A DNA stretch of 64,000 nt from Tubiluchus corallicola. Taxonomy: Eukaryota; Priapulida; Priapulimorpha; Priapulimorphida; Tubiluchidae. Positions 11,057-22,487 of the stretch are shown in pieces (the stretch's first letter is position 1; each line of letters starts with the position of its first letter). Both the position numbers and the translations under genes were made by a program. Location of the stretch: contig JAQGDQ010000145.1 in the NCBI GenBank assembly GCA_030141605.1, forward strand, positions 414,001 to 478,000, given 5' to 3'. The notes under the pieces are model-generated. The model did not search any database. It was not told the origin of the DNA and saw only the letters and a program-made list of their open reading frames with translations.

Positions 11057-12309
11057 ATGGCATCATTAAGTGACGGGTCACATACAGTTCATCATGTGGC
11101 AAGTAATGCTGGCCGAGAGCAAATCTTATCACATACTGAAGTCAAGCGTTCTGTGCAAGCAAAACCGCAGATGGTTGTCATGCCAACATTGCATCAAGAT
11201 GCTGCAAAATTGCCAAATACTGATCAGACGCCTAATGTAACATCCAGCATTTGTGAGGGAGGTAGAATGGAAAGTGGAATTGCGCAGTGCGCTTATGAGC
11301 AGAATATTATGCTTCAGAATGCCACACATCACAGAGCTGTCACAAACTTGAACAAATCTTCGTCTGGTACAATCCAACACTATAAACCAGTTCTACAAAA
11401 GCCACCAGATATATGTCAGTCTTCTCATCGGAGTGGCATACGTCCGCCTCCGCCTTTGCTGCCGAGGATCATTGATAATTTCGGTGGTCAGCAGCAGCTC
11501 AGTCCCCGTCCACCAGTCTTTCAGCATCGTGTGATAGCACCATACACTCAACAGTTTAATCGTGGTCCAGTCCCGCCTCAGCAACAGTGCTTTTCACTAG
11601 GACAAATGGGTTTCAATATAAATGGACAAGCAGGGTTTGCCTTACCTGTGTCCCAAGTACAGGCGCCATATTTTAACACTTCCTTTGTAGATGCTTCTGC
11701 AGTTGGCAGGCCAATAGCGCCAGCAATAGTGCAAAGTAATTTTCCAAATGTTGGCTATATTCATAGTAACTGTGGTGCACCTTGCCAAGGACCCAACATT
11801 ATTCCAAATAATTTCAATGCCATTGCAGCATTAGGTATGGATCCACATGCAAGTCCAATGGTGTTGCAGACTGTTCCGTCTTCAGTGGGTGTTTTTCTGC
11901 CTCAAGGTAGTCTGATGGTGGCTCCAAATCCTCTTGTATTAAACAATGAATGTTTACCAACTTCAAATGTGCCACCTAATCGCATTGCTTCTGTTATTCC
12001 AAATAATACGGTGATAAATGACTTGCAAAAGCCAGTTCTTCCTAGTTTTGAAGGTTTGTCTGCTGCAGCTTGTTTGACCAATTCACAAAGGGATGCTACT
12101 TCTAAGCACAGTATTAATTATTCTTCTACGTGTGCTTCGTCACTCAATTTACCACTTGTACTAGAGGGAATGTCAGTAACATCAATGAAACAACTAACAA
12201 AACCACCAGTATCTATTAGCACTGCATCAATTGCTCCCCAGCCACCTTTAGTCACAGTACCGTTTGGGTGGAAAAGAATGTTGATCGACAATTCTATTGT
12301 CTACTGTAG
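11057..12309 (+). CDS. MBD gene exon 1: long N-terminal extension and start of MBD
   Basis: Encodes 417 residues plus two bases of a split serine codon. The first 400 residues are low in charge and rich in Pro, Gln, Ser and Asn, with no domain I recognise. Proline-rich patches include RPPPPLLPR. The last residues begin the MBD, and the donor (AG|GTAAGT) cuts the domain just before its PSG turn. The extension is part of one continuous open frame, so it is coding rather than a retained leader. Confidence 0.9.
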
Positions 12310-15300
12310 GTAAGTGAGAATCCTAAAAAAATTCCTTTAGTTACTAGCCTTATTTTAAATTGATCTATTATAATTACAAAAATTGCTTACAATTTTGTAT
12401 AGTTTAGCTTTATAGTCAATTTGTGTGACACATTTTCATGTGCATTGTAGTTTCTGTGGTTTCAACTAATTATAAAAGCTAATTATGCCAATTATTATTT
12501 TCAGTCCAAGTGGAGTGTTCTTAACTTCAGTGGAGCAAGTTAAACAATACCTTCAGACAGCTGGAACTTGCAAATGTGGTCTAGAATGCCCTATGATCAT
12601 GAACAAATGTTTTAACTTTAATCCACATGTGCTCTCTGTACCATGGTGTCCTGGTGATTCGGCAACTAATGACGATTTAACAAAACTGTGCAACCACAAA
12701 CGAAAGCTGATCATTATGGCTAGTCTGCAGAATTCTGTGACTAACACACAGGTGCAATGTCAGTCAGTGTCATTGCAGGACACTAGTGTACACACATTGG
12801 GTAATGCCACACAGCAGCATTGTTCTACATATTCACATTCAGCTCAGTCAAAGAACAAAGGTATCAAGTCAGTATGTTAATATAAAAGTAGTATTGATGG
12901 TTCTAAAATAATTAGTTTCCATTTGGTTTCCGAGTGGGATATTTCTACCGAGTTTCAACTTGAAAATGGAGGCATTATTTATAATACGATATCCATCGTT
13001 GGAATATTTAAAATTTAAATGACACTGTCTGTTATGGGCTTCTACTGTAGATACCTGCTAGCAGACTATTTAGTATTAACTGCTGCATTGGCAGTGCACC
13101 AGGCCAACAGCCAGTAGGGATATAGCAGATCAAATCATATTTGCTGTAGGGGTGACTTACAAAAACAAACTATGATTTCTTTTCCAAGCAGTTAATTATC
13201 CAAATGAAATTGTTTATTATCCTTTAAAAACCTATTTCAGGCCACTAACAAAGATACGAATAAATGGATTGTTAAGTTTAACAGCACACAGAAAGGATAA
13301 TATAGATTATTTTATTGCCGTAATCCCTGTGCTGAATTAATAGTGCTCAGCCAAGTTTGCAATGAAGTACATGACATTACATGTATACATATATTATTTT
13401 GACTAGTGAATTCCTGTGTGTAAATTAATTTTAAATAATTTGTCAACATTTGTTTATCTTAAAATTTAAGTCATGTTTTTTCCTTATAGCCAAAACTAAG
13501 AAAGCAAGACAGAAACAGTCAAACCCCTATGACGGCATGCTGGTGTCAAAGTTATTAGAACAACGTGAAAAGATGGCAAAAGTTGCGGCAGCAGCTGCAG
13601 CAAGCCAAGTTGCCAGTAAAGCACAAGTTGACAGTGCAACAAGTATTGTGCCATCTTTCAGTACAAGTCCACTTAACACATCTTTAACATCAGATGTAAG
13701 TAAAAATATTATTGTCCAAAAAAGTTGAATTGTCTTTCATTTATAACTCTTATTTCTAATTTAGTAATTTGTTTTCAATAAATTTCTTCATTTTTGTCAA
13801 TGCAGTAATCGCCAATTGATAAAACCACTACAGGATCAGCAATTATTATGTGGTTACATGTTGTAAGCATGTGTATTTGGCGAAATACATAAGCAATATA
13901 TGCCGCACACATATGCTCAAGATGTTCACCTTAACTGATGTTAACTACATGCATCACTTTTATATTTTAACTGCACTACCAATTTTATGTGCATCTAGTT
14001 AGTTTTATCATTTATTTTTGTAACCAAGGAATACATGCAAACTTATTCATTTACTCAAATTCATTTTATTTAATCCCTATTTTTGGTTTTGCTTTTACGT
14101 ATTTAAAAATACGTTCTGTTGATTTGCACTGTTAGTAATTGTTAGAATTTGCACTGTTAGAATTCTCTTAGGAATTCACGTATTTTACACTGACACAATT
14201 CATTGTTTTCCATTAAATTTTCTTAACATCCTGGCCCTTGTAAACTTGTTTGCAAGTGGTGTAGGCAAGCCCGCATTTCTCAGACAGTGTCTTCTTTCGA
14301 AACCCAATGTTTTTTTAAAGTTCCATTTAGTATTCAAACTAGTCCTGGTTCAGCCATAACTGGTTCAGATTCAACAGCAATAGCCCTGCCTTCCAAATCC
14401 AAGTTAAATCATCCCTTTTTCCAACAAGTGACAATTGTGCTTGAAGAGACCTTTGTCCAAGCTCCAGATAACGTGAGCATAGTGTCAAGTAGACTGAGTT
14501 TTTAAGTGACATTCTTTCCAATTATTTAACTGTTCAGTCCAGTTTGCACCAGTCATCCACTGGTGTTACTGGAATTTTTTCATAAAACAGAAAAGTTTTA
14601 ACATTTTTGAAACACTGTAGATTCTGTGGTTTACCAATGATTATTAACATTTTTTCGCATTGTCCATACTACGACAAACAAGTACAGTCAAATGGTGCTT
14701 TGGCTGTTTTAAATCCATGACCATGTCAGTATTGTTCTCTGGCGACATCAGGTAAAGCTCTACAGTAAATCCTCGTTTTATCAACCTTAAAAATTTGAGA
14801 AGGCTGGTACAGTTTGAATATGTCATAGAGGTGCTCTGGTTTCCACCGATTTGCAATATCAACATCTGCTTCTGCAGCTTCTTAAACATCAGGTTATTCT
14901 GTTTTTTCCAACGTGTAAACCAACCGTCTTTTGCTTTAAAATCTTTTTTTGTCGTCGTGTAAACTGTAAACCAACCGTCTGTTGCTTTAAAATCTTTTTT
15001 GTCGTCGTGTAAACTGTAAACCAACCGTCTGTTGCTTTAAAATCTTTTCTGTCTATGTTTGTGCATTTTTTACTTTTTAGCACAAAATGGTTTGTTGGCA
15101 GGTGTATGTTTTGTTCTCACGCAGTCAAACCACTGTAGTAATCCAGTTTCTACATCCTTGTACTTTCCAGAATGATTTAATTTCTTTGTTTTTCCTCTTT
15201 CTCCCAAACGTTTCATTTTCCAGTAAACTTCCAGTTCAATAGGATGCGAGACCCCTCTAAAGTCTCAACTGCTTCCTGCTGGCTACAGGGTTGCAGCCCC

Positions 15301-18300
15301 TTAAATTTATCTAGGAACTCTAATTTCCACTGTCTGTACGTTTCTGTTCGCCTGGTGTAATTTTTAAGGGTTGTTCTACATTAATGAAGCAGTGAGCTAA
15401 TTTGCATGCCTTCTGAAGGACTTAGTTGCACAACAGCGATTCAGAAAACAGACTAAAATGTACTTCAGCATCTGCACACATGAAGTGGGTATGATGAAAC
15501 TATTGACTTGAGTTTTCAGTTTGACTTTGGCTAAAAAGCGAATCTAGGAAATGCAACAAATTTCGACGTAGCAAACGGACCGTGCCTGAAGGGTTCTAAA
15601 ATGCTGCTGGTTTTATTATCTGTGGTTTTATTAAGCGGCTACTACTGTATAAATAATTGTTTACTTAATACAAGGATAGAATAACAAATGCACTTGAAAT
15701 TGTCTGATCTTAATTATTAATAATTAATTTGTTTGCTGAGGTGGTATTTGTTAATTGATATATTGCTTTATGTTTAGATTATATCGGAGAAATCGCTCTT
15801 GGAAAATGTGTCAAGTTTTGCACAGCCTAGGTCTGCATTACCCACCGTGTCTTTTAGTACCAACACGTCATTCTCTGCTTCGGAAGCAACGTCTTTTCGT
15901 AATTCTTCAATTTCACATACTGGCAATCATGCATTAAACCGAGTGAATGGTGACAGCGCTGCTATACAGAATTTACAATCAAGCGTAAATCCTTCTCATG
16001 TTGATGAATCTAGTTTGTGTAAGGATAAAATCTCCGAAGAATCAGGAGCCAAAGTTGTGACAGAACTTGTTTCTAAGTCAAAGAGAGGGCGTAAGAAGCG
16101 AAAGGCAAAGCTACAGGCAAAAGTTCAAAGAAAGCAACAATGTCCTAATGTAGATGTTCGTCAGCTTTTACAGGAAACAATGCCAATAGTTCATACTACA
16201 GTGTCTTTCTTAGAAAACCCAACAGCTTACCTTGCCCAACAGACAGCTTTGTTGAACCAGTCGATGTCTTCTCAACAACAAAGACCTTTCACGCCCAGCT
16301 GTGATACAAAGCCAAGTGCACATGTATCATCTCCTACTTCTCTGCCTGCTGTACTACACCCACATAGACAATCACACACGAATGTCATGACATACACTGA
16401 TAATGTCTGTTCAGAAAATGACAGCAAAACAAATTTTACTGGTAATTCTTCTTCTGTGACTCTGGTATCAACCGAATGTAGTGTCAGCTTTCCGGCAAGT
16501 AGTTTGTTGACCGCAGCTGCGCGAGGAGCAAAATTAGCGCATGCACACGGTGCTGTGAAACAGTCGTCTCTGAAGAGTATAGTGACAAGATTACCTGAAA
16601 CTAATATGAATGAACTACATCCTGTGATTAACCCTAGAGTTTTATTGAATCCGGATATTTCAAAATACTGTGATTGTGAGTTGAGTAACTGTAGAGATGA
16701 AATAGGCTTCTTATGTGATCAGGAGAGCCTAACGTGTAAAGTTGAATGTGCCTCAAAGACCAAAACTTCGTCATCTTTAGACTTGGCACCTCCTGTCATA
16801 GTTACGTTAGAGTCTAAATGTTCCCGAGCATCTCAAAATCAAGCAAGTTTTTTTGCTTCTTCTTGCACAACCTCTGCTACAAATATTAAAAATTTTGTCA
16901 GTGTAACCACTGCTTCTGCAATGTCATCGCCAATAATCTCTACTAATTTGACGACATTAGCTGCTACACTGTCAACAACGACTGTTGTTACAAATAGCAT
17001 ACCGAGAGTCATACCAGCTTTGGAAGAATCACAAACAAAAAACCTTCCCGTGGGTACAACAAATAACACTAAGCATGCTTTTAGATCTAATGCAATGTTT
17101 GTGCAAGATTTACAGCCTACTGAAATGCAAAGCTTTGCCAGTGATGGACCTGTACCTCAATCTCTGAACATGTTGGCACAACCTAATTCTTTAACAATGC
17201 CTAATAACATAAATTATCCAAATGCTGATTATGATGCTATTAATATGTCAGGAAATGAATTGTCGCACACACTTCATCAGAATTTTTCTTTGCCTGCAAG
17301 TGGTCATCTTTCGGGAAACTTGACTTTTAATGGTAGCCAGGAAAACATTCTTTCTGAAGAGTCGTTCATTCAGCAAGGTATGTGTGGTCAGCAGATGGAA
17401 GGAATGATACCTCATCTAATGCCTTCTCAACATCTATCTAGTCATAATTTTGTTCCCATGGACTGCCAGAATTTTATGTCAGAACAATACCTTTCTGATA
17501 CACAACAACGTGGTACTAAAAGGAAGCAAATGAATAATCAGATGGCAGACAGCATAGCTGGAGTTTTACAAGCAAACTCCGTACCATCTCAGCAGGTAAT
17601 GTTGGTAACTCCTCAACAACCAGCTCCACAGCCACAGCTGGGTGTTGTGCAGCATGGTTTGGTGTTGTCAGGTACTGTTACTCAGCAGCAAAGTCAGTTG
17701 TTGCCTCATAATATTCTAATACCTAATCCGGATTCAATGGTTCAGCAGCAACAGCAGCAGGTTGTCCTGTGTCAGCCAACGCTTGCTCCTGATATGCAGG
17801 GAATGATGGCTAATATTCAAGGGACACCTTTGCCGCAGTTCTCACAAAATCAATCTCAAATACCCGGAAGTGACCCAGTAGCTCAGCAAAACATGATGAT
17901 ACAAATGTTACTGCAGGCACTGCTGAATGCAAATCCTAATTTGGATATTCAGAGTGTTCTTCCTAGTCTACAGAATATTGTTACTCAAACACTCGGACAA
18001 AATTCTCAATTTGGCCAGCAGTTAATAAGCAATGCTGGAAATTTCATTAGTGGCATGCAGGTTAATTCAGCTGCCCCATTGATAGCTCAACAGCAGCCAC
18101 TCATGTATGGTAGCATGCAACTTCTTCAAGGTGGTACAGTTGTTCCTCAAGTTGATCCGCAACAATTCCTGCAACAACAACAGCAACAACACTTTATGCA
18201 GCAGCAACAACAACAGAATGTTATGTACAACACTGGTCAGTTTATGTCTGAAGATTATTGTCTGCTTGGTGCCGGGAAGGATGGACCACAATTGACTCCA

Positions 18301-21300
18301 CAAGCTATGTTAAGGCAGCTGATGATAGGAGGAAGCCAGGATCCAAGTGGCCCTACAGGAACTATGCCTCCATCCACTCAAGTAAGACTTGTTAAATTTT
18401 TAATGATTCTGAAAAAAATTGATGATGTTAAAGCTTGTGTTGTTAGTATATGTAAGAGAGTAGCTGTCATTTTTTCTTTTTAACTCTCACCTAGAAATGA
18501 TTTGCACTTGCTTTGCTAGGACATATCATGTTTTATTAGGTTTTGACCAGCTGGACATTGTGTTAGTTTCATCAGCTTTTTTATTAAAGGAAAACAGGAT
18601 AATTTTTCATATTCTACCTAGTTTTGAAGTACTGTAAAAAGTATACATTTTAAAATCTATAATAATAGCAAAGCATTTCTGATAATTAAATAATAGGTTA
18701 AAAACTTAATTAATGGTTGGTGAACCCAACTAGTGATGATGTCACAACTGAATGTAATTATCAATAGCACAAGCATTCCATGAGCGTGTTGCACGTGTTT
18801 ACAAAAGGGAAAATTGAAGTACAGTGATACTGTATAACAACATTCGGTGCGATATACAAAAAGTTGGCAAATTTTAAGTTTAAAATTTAAATTTCAAGTT
18901 TACAGCTGTGCTCACGTATGAGATTTCAAACGTGTGTACTATGTCACAATCGAACGCCTTTAAACTGAGAGGTACCACACCTGTTTTCCATGCAACATGT
19001 TGCATAGATTCAGATGCTAGTGCCCATCTATCTAGCAAAATTACTCTTGTGCGGCAATAATTCTTTCAGGTAAGCCTTTCTTGAAAAAATAGCTTGTTCT
19101 CTTTCCATATTTTATATATTTCGCTGTTTTGAGCTATAGTTTAAGTTTTTCTTTATAAGAGTAACATTTTCGTTGTAACACATTTCACACTTCATGTTTT
19201 TTTTACCGCAGGTGATCTTAGCGAATGGTGCAGCTCAACCAGTAAATGCACTTAATCCTATTCCTGCACAGAACAGTTTCACCTCCAACACATTTCTTGT
19301 GAGTCATCAAACAGTTATTCAGAATATTCAGCAACCGTTACACAATGTAGTCGTCGACCAAGGTGTCACTGCCAGTTTATTGTCAGGTAGTACTTCTGGA
19401 TTTATTCCGCAGCCAAGTAATATTGGAGTCGTAGGAGTGTGTCCAAGTACGGAAACTCCTGTCATGACTACTCCAGCGGCCACCTTATCTGAATCTATTA
19501 AAAATGACAAAGATGTAGTACCAAACCGTGAATCTGTTTCCAGTTCGCTTAGTTCTGATTTTTCCGAGAGTGGGGAGGTTGTAGCTTGTGATCGACAGTC
19601 AACTAGCCGAGATTCAGGTACCTCGTCTCAAGGCGATGATGCAGGAGAAATTGGAAACAAAGTCCTAGATGGCAAAAGCCAAAGTTCTGATTCTGGGCTA
19701 GAAACAACTCCTCAACATATCCAAGATGATGACATGCTACAGGACAATGAATCAGTAGTCTCTCTTAACAACAATGTGCCCACTGACATAAAACTGAAGA
19801 AAGTTCATCGTAAGGGATGGAGTGGTGTTATTGTTGCTGGTATAACTGAGGTGGGTGGTAGGAATGATGATGATGAGGATGATGATGATGATGATGCTAA
19901 TCACACAAGCGACGACGGAGAATCACAAAGTGAAGGTATAGCATTATTTTTTTAATTTAGTTTGGCATTTTGCAAGTCACCATTTATGACTCTATAGTAT
20001 AACCTTTTTATTATATTGATGGTTGTGGCAGGACTGTGATCTAGCTAATTAATAAGAATGACCATCTGAGGTGAGATGTACCGAAAGAGCAGAGGTGCTT
20101 TACTTTTGTTCTAATTTACTTGTGTTTATGTCACCTTCCTCAAAGGGATAGATATGGCAGACGATATAGTAGATGAAACGCCTTCGCAGATGTAAGTGTG
20201 GTAGATGTAAGGAGTTTCCGTGGTAGTCCCCTAACCATCACTAACCAAGCCTGCTGTTGCTAATCTTTTGCTTAACAACGGTATTAAGTGCACACTATGG
20301 TTATTATTTAATTTGCTGGCCTTATTAATTTTAAAATGTTTAATACATTGTATTGTTCCTTCAGCAAATGCCATTATAAAGTTTATATATTTGTTTATTT
20401 GATTCTTGGCATATAGATGTTTGCATTTATGTAACACCTTTATTGAGACATGCACTTTCTGAAAGTATTCGTAAAGCCATTTGGTAGTCAAGCATGAGTC
20501 CTGTCACTGTCTTTATTTTCTGTATTTTATTACAGGCTTTATTGAAAAGCTTTGTGTTCATAATAATAGCCATTTACCAATGGCCTAGTTCAAGTGAATA
20601 ATTTTTAATCTGTGGGCAGTGGATTCAGCAAGTCAATATACACATTGATTTTTCATTATGTTGCGCACCGAATTTTAGGCATTTGCCCTAGACGGGAGCC
20701 AAAATGTGGAAATTGGGCAAACTGCTCAATCGCACTGGGTCAGGCATAGTCAAGTGATAATTAGTCACATTCACCATGCATACTGGTCAATCTGACATGA
20801 GCGTAATAATTTACAGTTTTTGATGTGAGTAAATCACACTAGACCAGGTATAATCAAGTCTTTAACATTGTCAAAGAACTGGATCCGATTTCATTCATTC
20901 ACATTTGAAGAAATGATGTCGTAAAACAATTGAAATACACTGTTTTCTCATTGAGCTATTCATTTTTTCTTAACTTTTATACTACTGCTCAGTTAAATTT
21001 GTTAAAATCGAGCTTACATTCATTTCAGATGATAAAGAAGATGAAGATCATATTTCCAGAGCTTTCTCAGTGGGAGACGTAGTGTGGGGACAGTCTCACG
21101 GATTTCCGTCATGGCCAGGAAAGCTTGTTGCAAAGGAGGATGTTAACTTAAACCACGTGAAAGAATGGCAGACTGGGAATAAGATGGTAAGCCTAGAATT
21201 GCCAAAAATCATTCCTCTTTCTTTTTGACTAGGTATAAATAAATGGTCTTGTTGTGACTTGAAAAAAATGGTTGCCAAGGTATATTATGTAAAAAATTTT

Positions 21301-22487
21301 CACATGTAAGATTCTGTTGTTGCCAATGGGATGCTAGAGTTTAACTAGTTGATCTTGGTGGCTTAATCATATTTATGGTATATTTAATCCTGAAAATTTA
21401 TATAAAGTTGATTCCAACACTTGATTTTTTATTGTTTCTCCCATTACTCTTACTAGAATTAATATTGATAGGTTGGTGACATACTGCTAAAACATTGTAT
21501 TTTAGTTCTGCTGCTGACAAAGTTTGTAATTTTTGAACTTCTGACTGTTTCTGTATCATCCCATCTGCGTAAGTGCACAAGAAGAATGAAAATATTGAAT
21601 TTGTTTAGTTGATTCTGAAATTATTGTTTTGCTAGCAGTGATAATTGTTATAAATTCCCATGGTAAATGTGATGGCAGTCAGTATCTGACTGAAATATTT
21701 TGTGAGTTTTAACTGAAAAAGCCTTAATTGATGTTATAATGTGAAGTGACATAAACAACTTTACAACAACCTGCTTAGCAGATTGGATACTTGTATTTAG
21801 TGCAAATTGTCTGTTTTTCTGCAGGTGTGGGTTAAATGGTTTGGAATGAATTCTTACACTCAGGTAAATCCAGAACAGCTGAAATCTCTTTCAGATGGAC
21901 TAGAAGCTCATCATCGAGCTTGGCAAAAACAAAGAAGGTAACAGTCTGCATTTGCTAGGCCTGAACATTTTCAAGTAAATGTCAGTACGATGCACTGGTT
22001 AAGTAAATAATTACTTCCATCAGTGCTTATATATATATATATATATAAGCACTGATGGAAGTTATTATTTACTTAACCAGTACACCATACTGACATTTAC
22101 TTGAAAATAACACTAGATATAAGCATGAATGTTTTTGAGGTGAACATAAGCAGCCCAATCTCAAACCAGGTTTTTGAATCTTGATTGCAGAGCAGTGGCA
22201 ATTATTTGGTACAGCCACTAGTACGGCAACCAGTTATTGCCAATAGTATGAGAAATGGATTTTATTAGAAGGTAAAACATTGAAATCAAATGGCAAATTA
22301 CATAAGCGTTCCAACTGAATGTGCATGACAGTTTGCTTGGATTTACAGTGCACGTAAGATGGACAGTAGTCTAGAAGCAGCTATACAGGAAGCCATGTCG
22401 GAACTGGATAAGAGGCAACCTCCTGAAACTCACCTGGTCAATATCGGAGAAGATGGCAAAGTGTCAAAACGTAGACGGGTACGTTGA
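11057..22487 (+). CDS. MBD5/MBD6-like protein (MBD and PWWP domains)
   Basis: Eight coding exons: 11057-12309, 12505-12860, 13490-13695, 15778-18381, 19212-19935, 21029-21186, 21825-21937 and 22349-22487. They sum to 5553 nt, or 1850 residues plus stop, with every junction GT-AG and in phase. The start has a good context (AAAGATGG). Residues about 400-500 form an MBD of the MBD5/6 type (VPFGWKRM, then [10 protein letters not shown]). A basic stretch, [12 protein letters not shown], near residue 705 looks like a nuclear signal. A Ser/Gln-rich middle follows, then an acidic run near residue 1700 and a PWWP domain at about 1715-1805 ([15 protein letters not shown]). The tail ([13 protein letters not shown], then KRRR) resembles the end of human MBD5. 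In vertebrates MBD5/6 bind the BAP1 (PR-DUB) deubiquitinase complex rather than methyl-CpG; the same role is inferred. The roughly 400 residues before the MBD are unusual, since the human MBD is near the N-terminus. Confidence 0.93.
12505..12860 (+). CDS. MBD gene exon 2: core of the MBD
   Basis: Completes the [20 protein letters not shown], then the cysteine cluster TCKCGLECP and the conserved HKRKL tail. These features separate MBD5/6 from MBD1-4 and MeCP2, and they match the MBD5/6 pattern closely. The exon begins with the third base of a serine codon and ends with one base of the next alanine codon. Confidence 0.92.
13803..15647 (-). mobile_element. pogo/Tigger DNA transposon remnant inside MBD intron 3
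   Basis: An 1845-bp element filling most of intron 3. Matching ends are visible: CAGTAATCGCC with GATAAAACCAC from 13803, and on the other strand from 15647 CAGTAGTAGCC with AATAAAACCAC. A TA follows the right end. The minus strand holds a broken transposase: a CENP-B-type DNA-binding region ([26 protein letters not shown]), then pieces of the DDE domain ([21 protein letters not shown]) and a C-terminal [14 protein letters not shown] motif. Stops and frameshifts throughout make it inactive. It is transcribed antisense as part of the MBD pre-mRNA. Confidence 0.82.
14915..15051 (-). repeat. Three tandem 50-51-bp copies inside the Tigger DNA-binding region
   Basis: The segment encoding [10 protein letters not shown] is present three times in a row, with starts at 14915, 14966 and 15016 on the plus strand. 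The copies are nearly identical. Only one copy belongs in a normal CENP-B-type domain, so the expansion happened after, or along with, loss of function. The 50-51-bp period is not kept in frame. Confidence 0.85.
15778..18381 (+). CDS. MBD gene exon 4: large low-complexity central exon
   Basis: A phase 0-0 exon of 868 codons. It starts at [12 protein letters not shown] after TTATGTTTAG and ends at the donor CAA|GTAAGA. The frame stays open into the intron up to 18483, but the donor and the matching phase of exon 5 show that the exon ends at 18381. It encodes the basic patch [12 protein letters not shown] and, from about 17580 on, a glutamine-rich region with CAG/CAA runs (for example near 17745-17760 and 18165-18215). 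Such regions are expected to be disordered and are potential sites of repeat-length variation. Confidence 0.9.
18655..19192 (+). repeat. Dispersed repeat of about 540 bp, copy A (MBD intron 4)
   Basis: Similar along its whole length, and in the same orientation, to 59958-60512. Shared words include TTTCTGATAATTAAAT, AGTGATGA, GTTGCACGTGTTT, CAAACGTGTGTACTA and CAGTAATAATTCTTTCA-like text. It occupies most of intron 4 and stops about 20 bp before the exon 5 acceptor. No coding capacity or clear terminal repeats are seen. A non-autonomous transposon is likely. Confidence 0.75.
19212..19935 (+). CDS. MBD gene exon 5: Ser/acidic region before PWWP
   Basis: Opens at [12 protein letters not shown] after the acceptor TTACCGCAG and closes in an acidic run ([11 protein letters not shown]-like, near residues 1690-1705) at the donor GAAG|GTATAG. 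The acidic stretch directly precedes the PWWP module. The exon leaves one base, which pairs with exon 6 to give an aspartate codon. Confidence 0.88.
21029..21937 (+). CDS. MBD gene exons 6-7: PWWP domain
   Basis: Exons 21029-21186 and 21825-21937 encode one PWWP fold: [20 protein letters not shown], then [14 protein letters not shown]. The signature appears as SWPG. PWWP domains bind methylated histone lysines together with DNA. The aromatic cage looks present (W of VVWG, W of SWPG, F of KWFG), so histone-tail binding is plausible, but it has not been shown for this protein. Human MBD5 also carries a C-terminal PWWP, so the order of domains is conserved. Confidence 0.92.
21968..22107. repeat. 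140-bp near-perfect palindrome with TA core
   Basis: Two arms of about 60 bp are inverted copies of each other (TTTTCAAGTAAATGTCAGTA on one side, its complement ending at 22107), separated by a (TA)n core at about 22030-22047. It lies in MBD intron 7. It would fold into a long hairpin in RNA or a cruciform in DNA. A foldback MITE is the simplest reading. Confidence 0.9.
22349..22487 (+). CDS. MBD gene exon 8: C-terminal helix and stop
   Basis: Encodes the tail [20 protein letters not shown] and a basic end KVSKRRRVR before TGA 22485-22487. The helix closely resembles the last residues of vertebrate MBD5, which supports this stop as the natural one. Confidence 0.9.

Noticed and set aside
14287-14505. 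72-codon plus-strand frame as an alternative MBD exon
   Set aside because: It is the antisense of the Tigger transposase remnant and lacks matching splice sites.
15799-18483. 894-codon frame read as a single-exon gene ending at 18483
   Set aside because: It is exon 4 of the MBD gene. The frame opens at the acceptor at 15777 and a strong in-phase donor at 18381 leads to exon 5.
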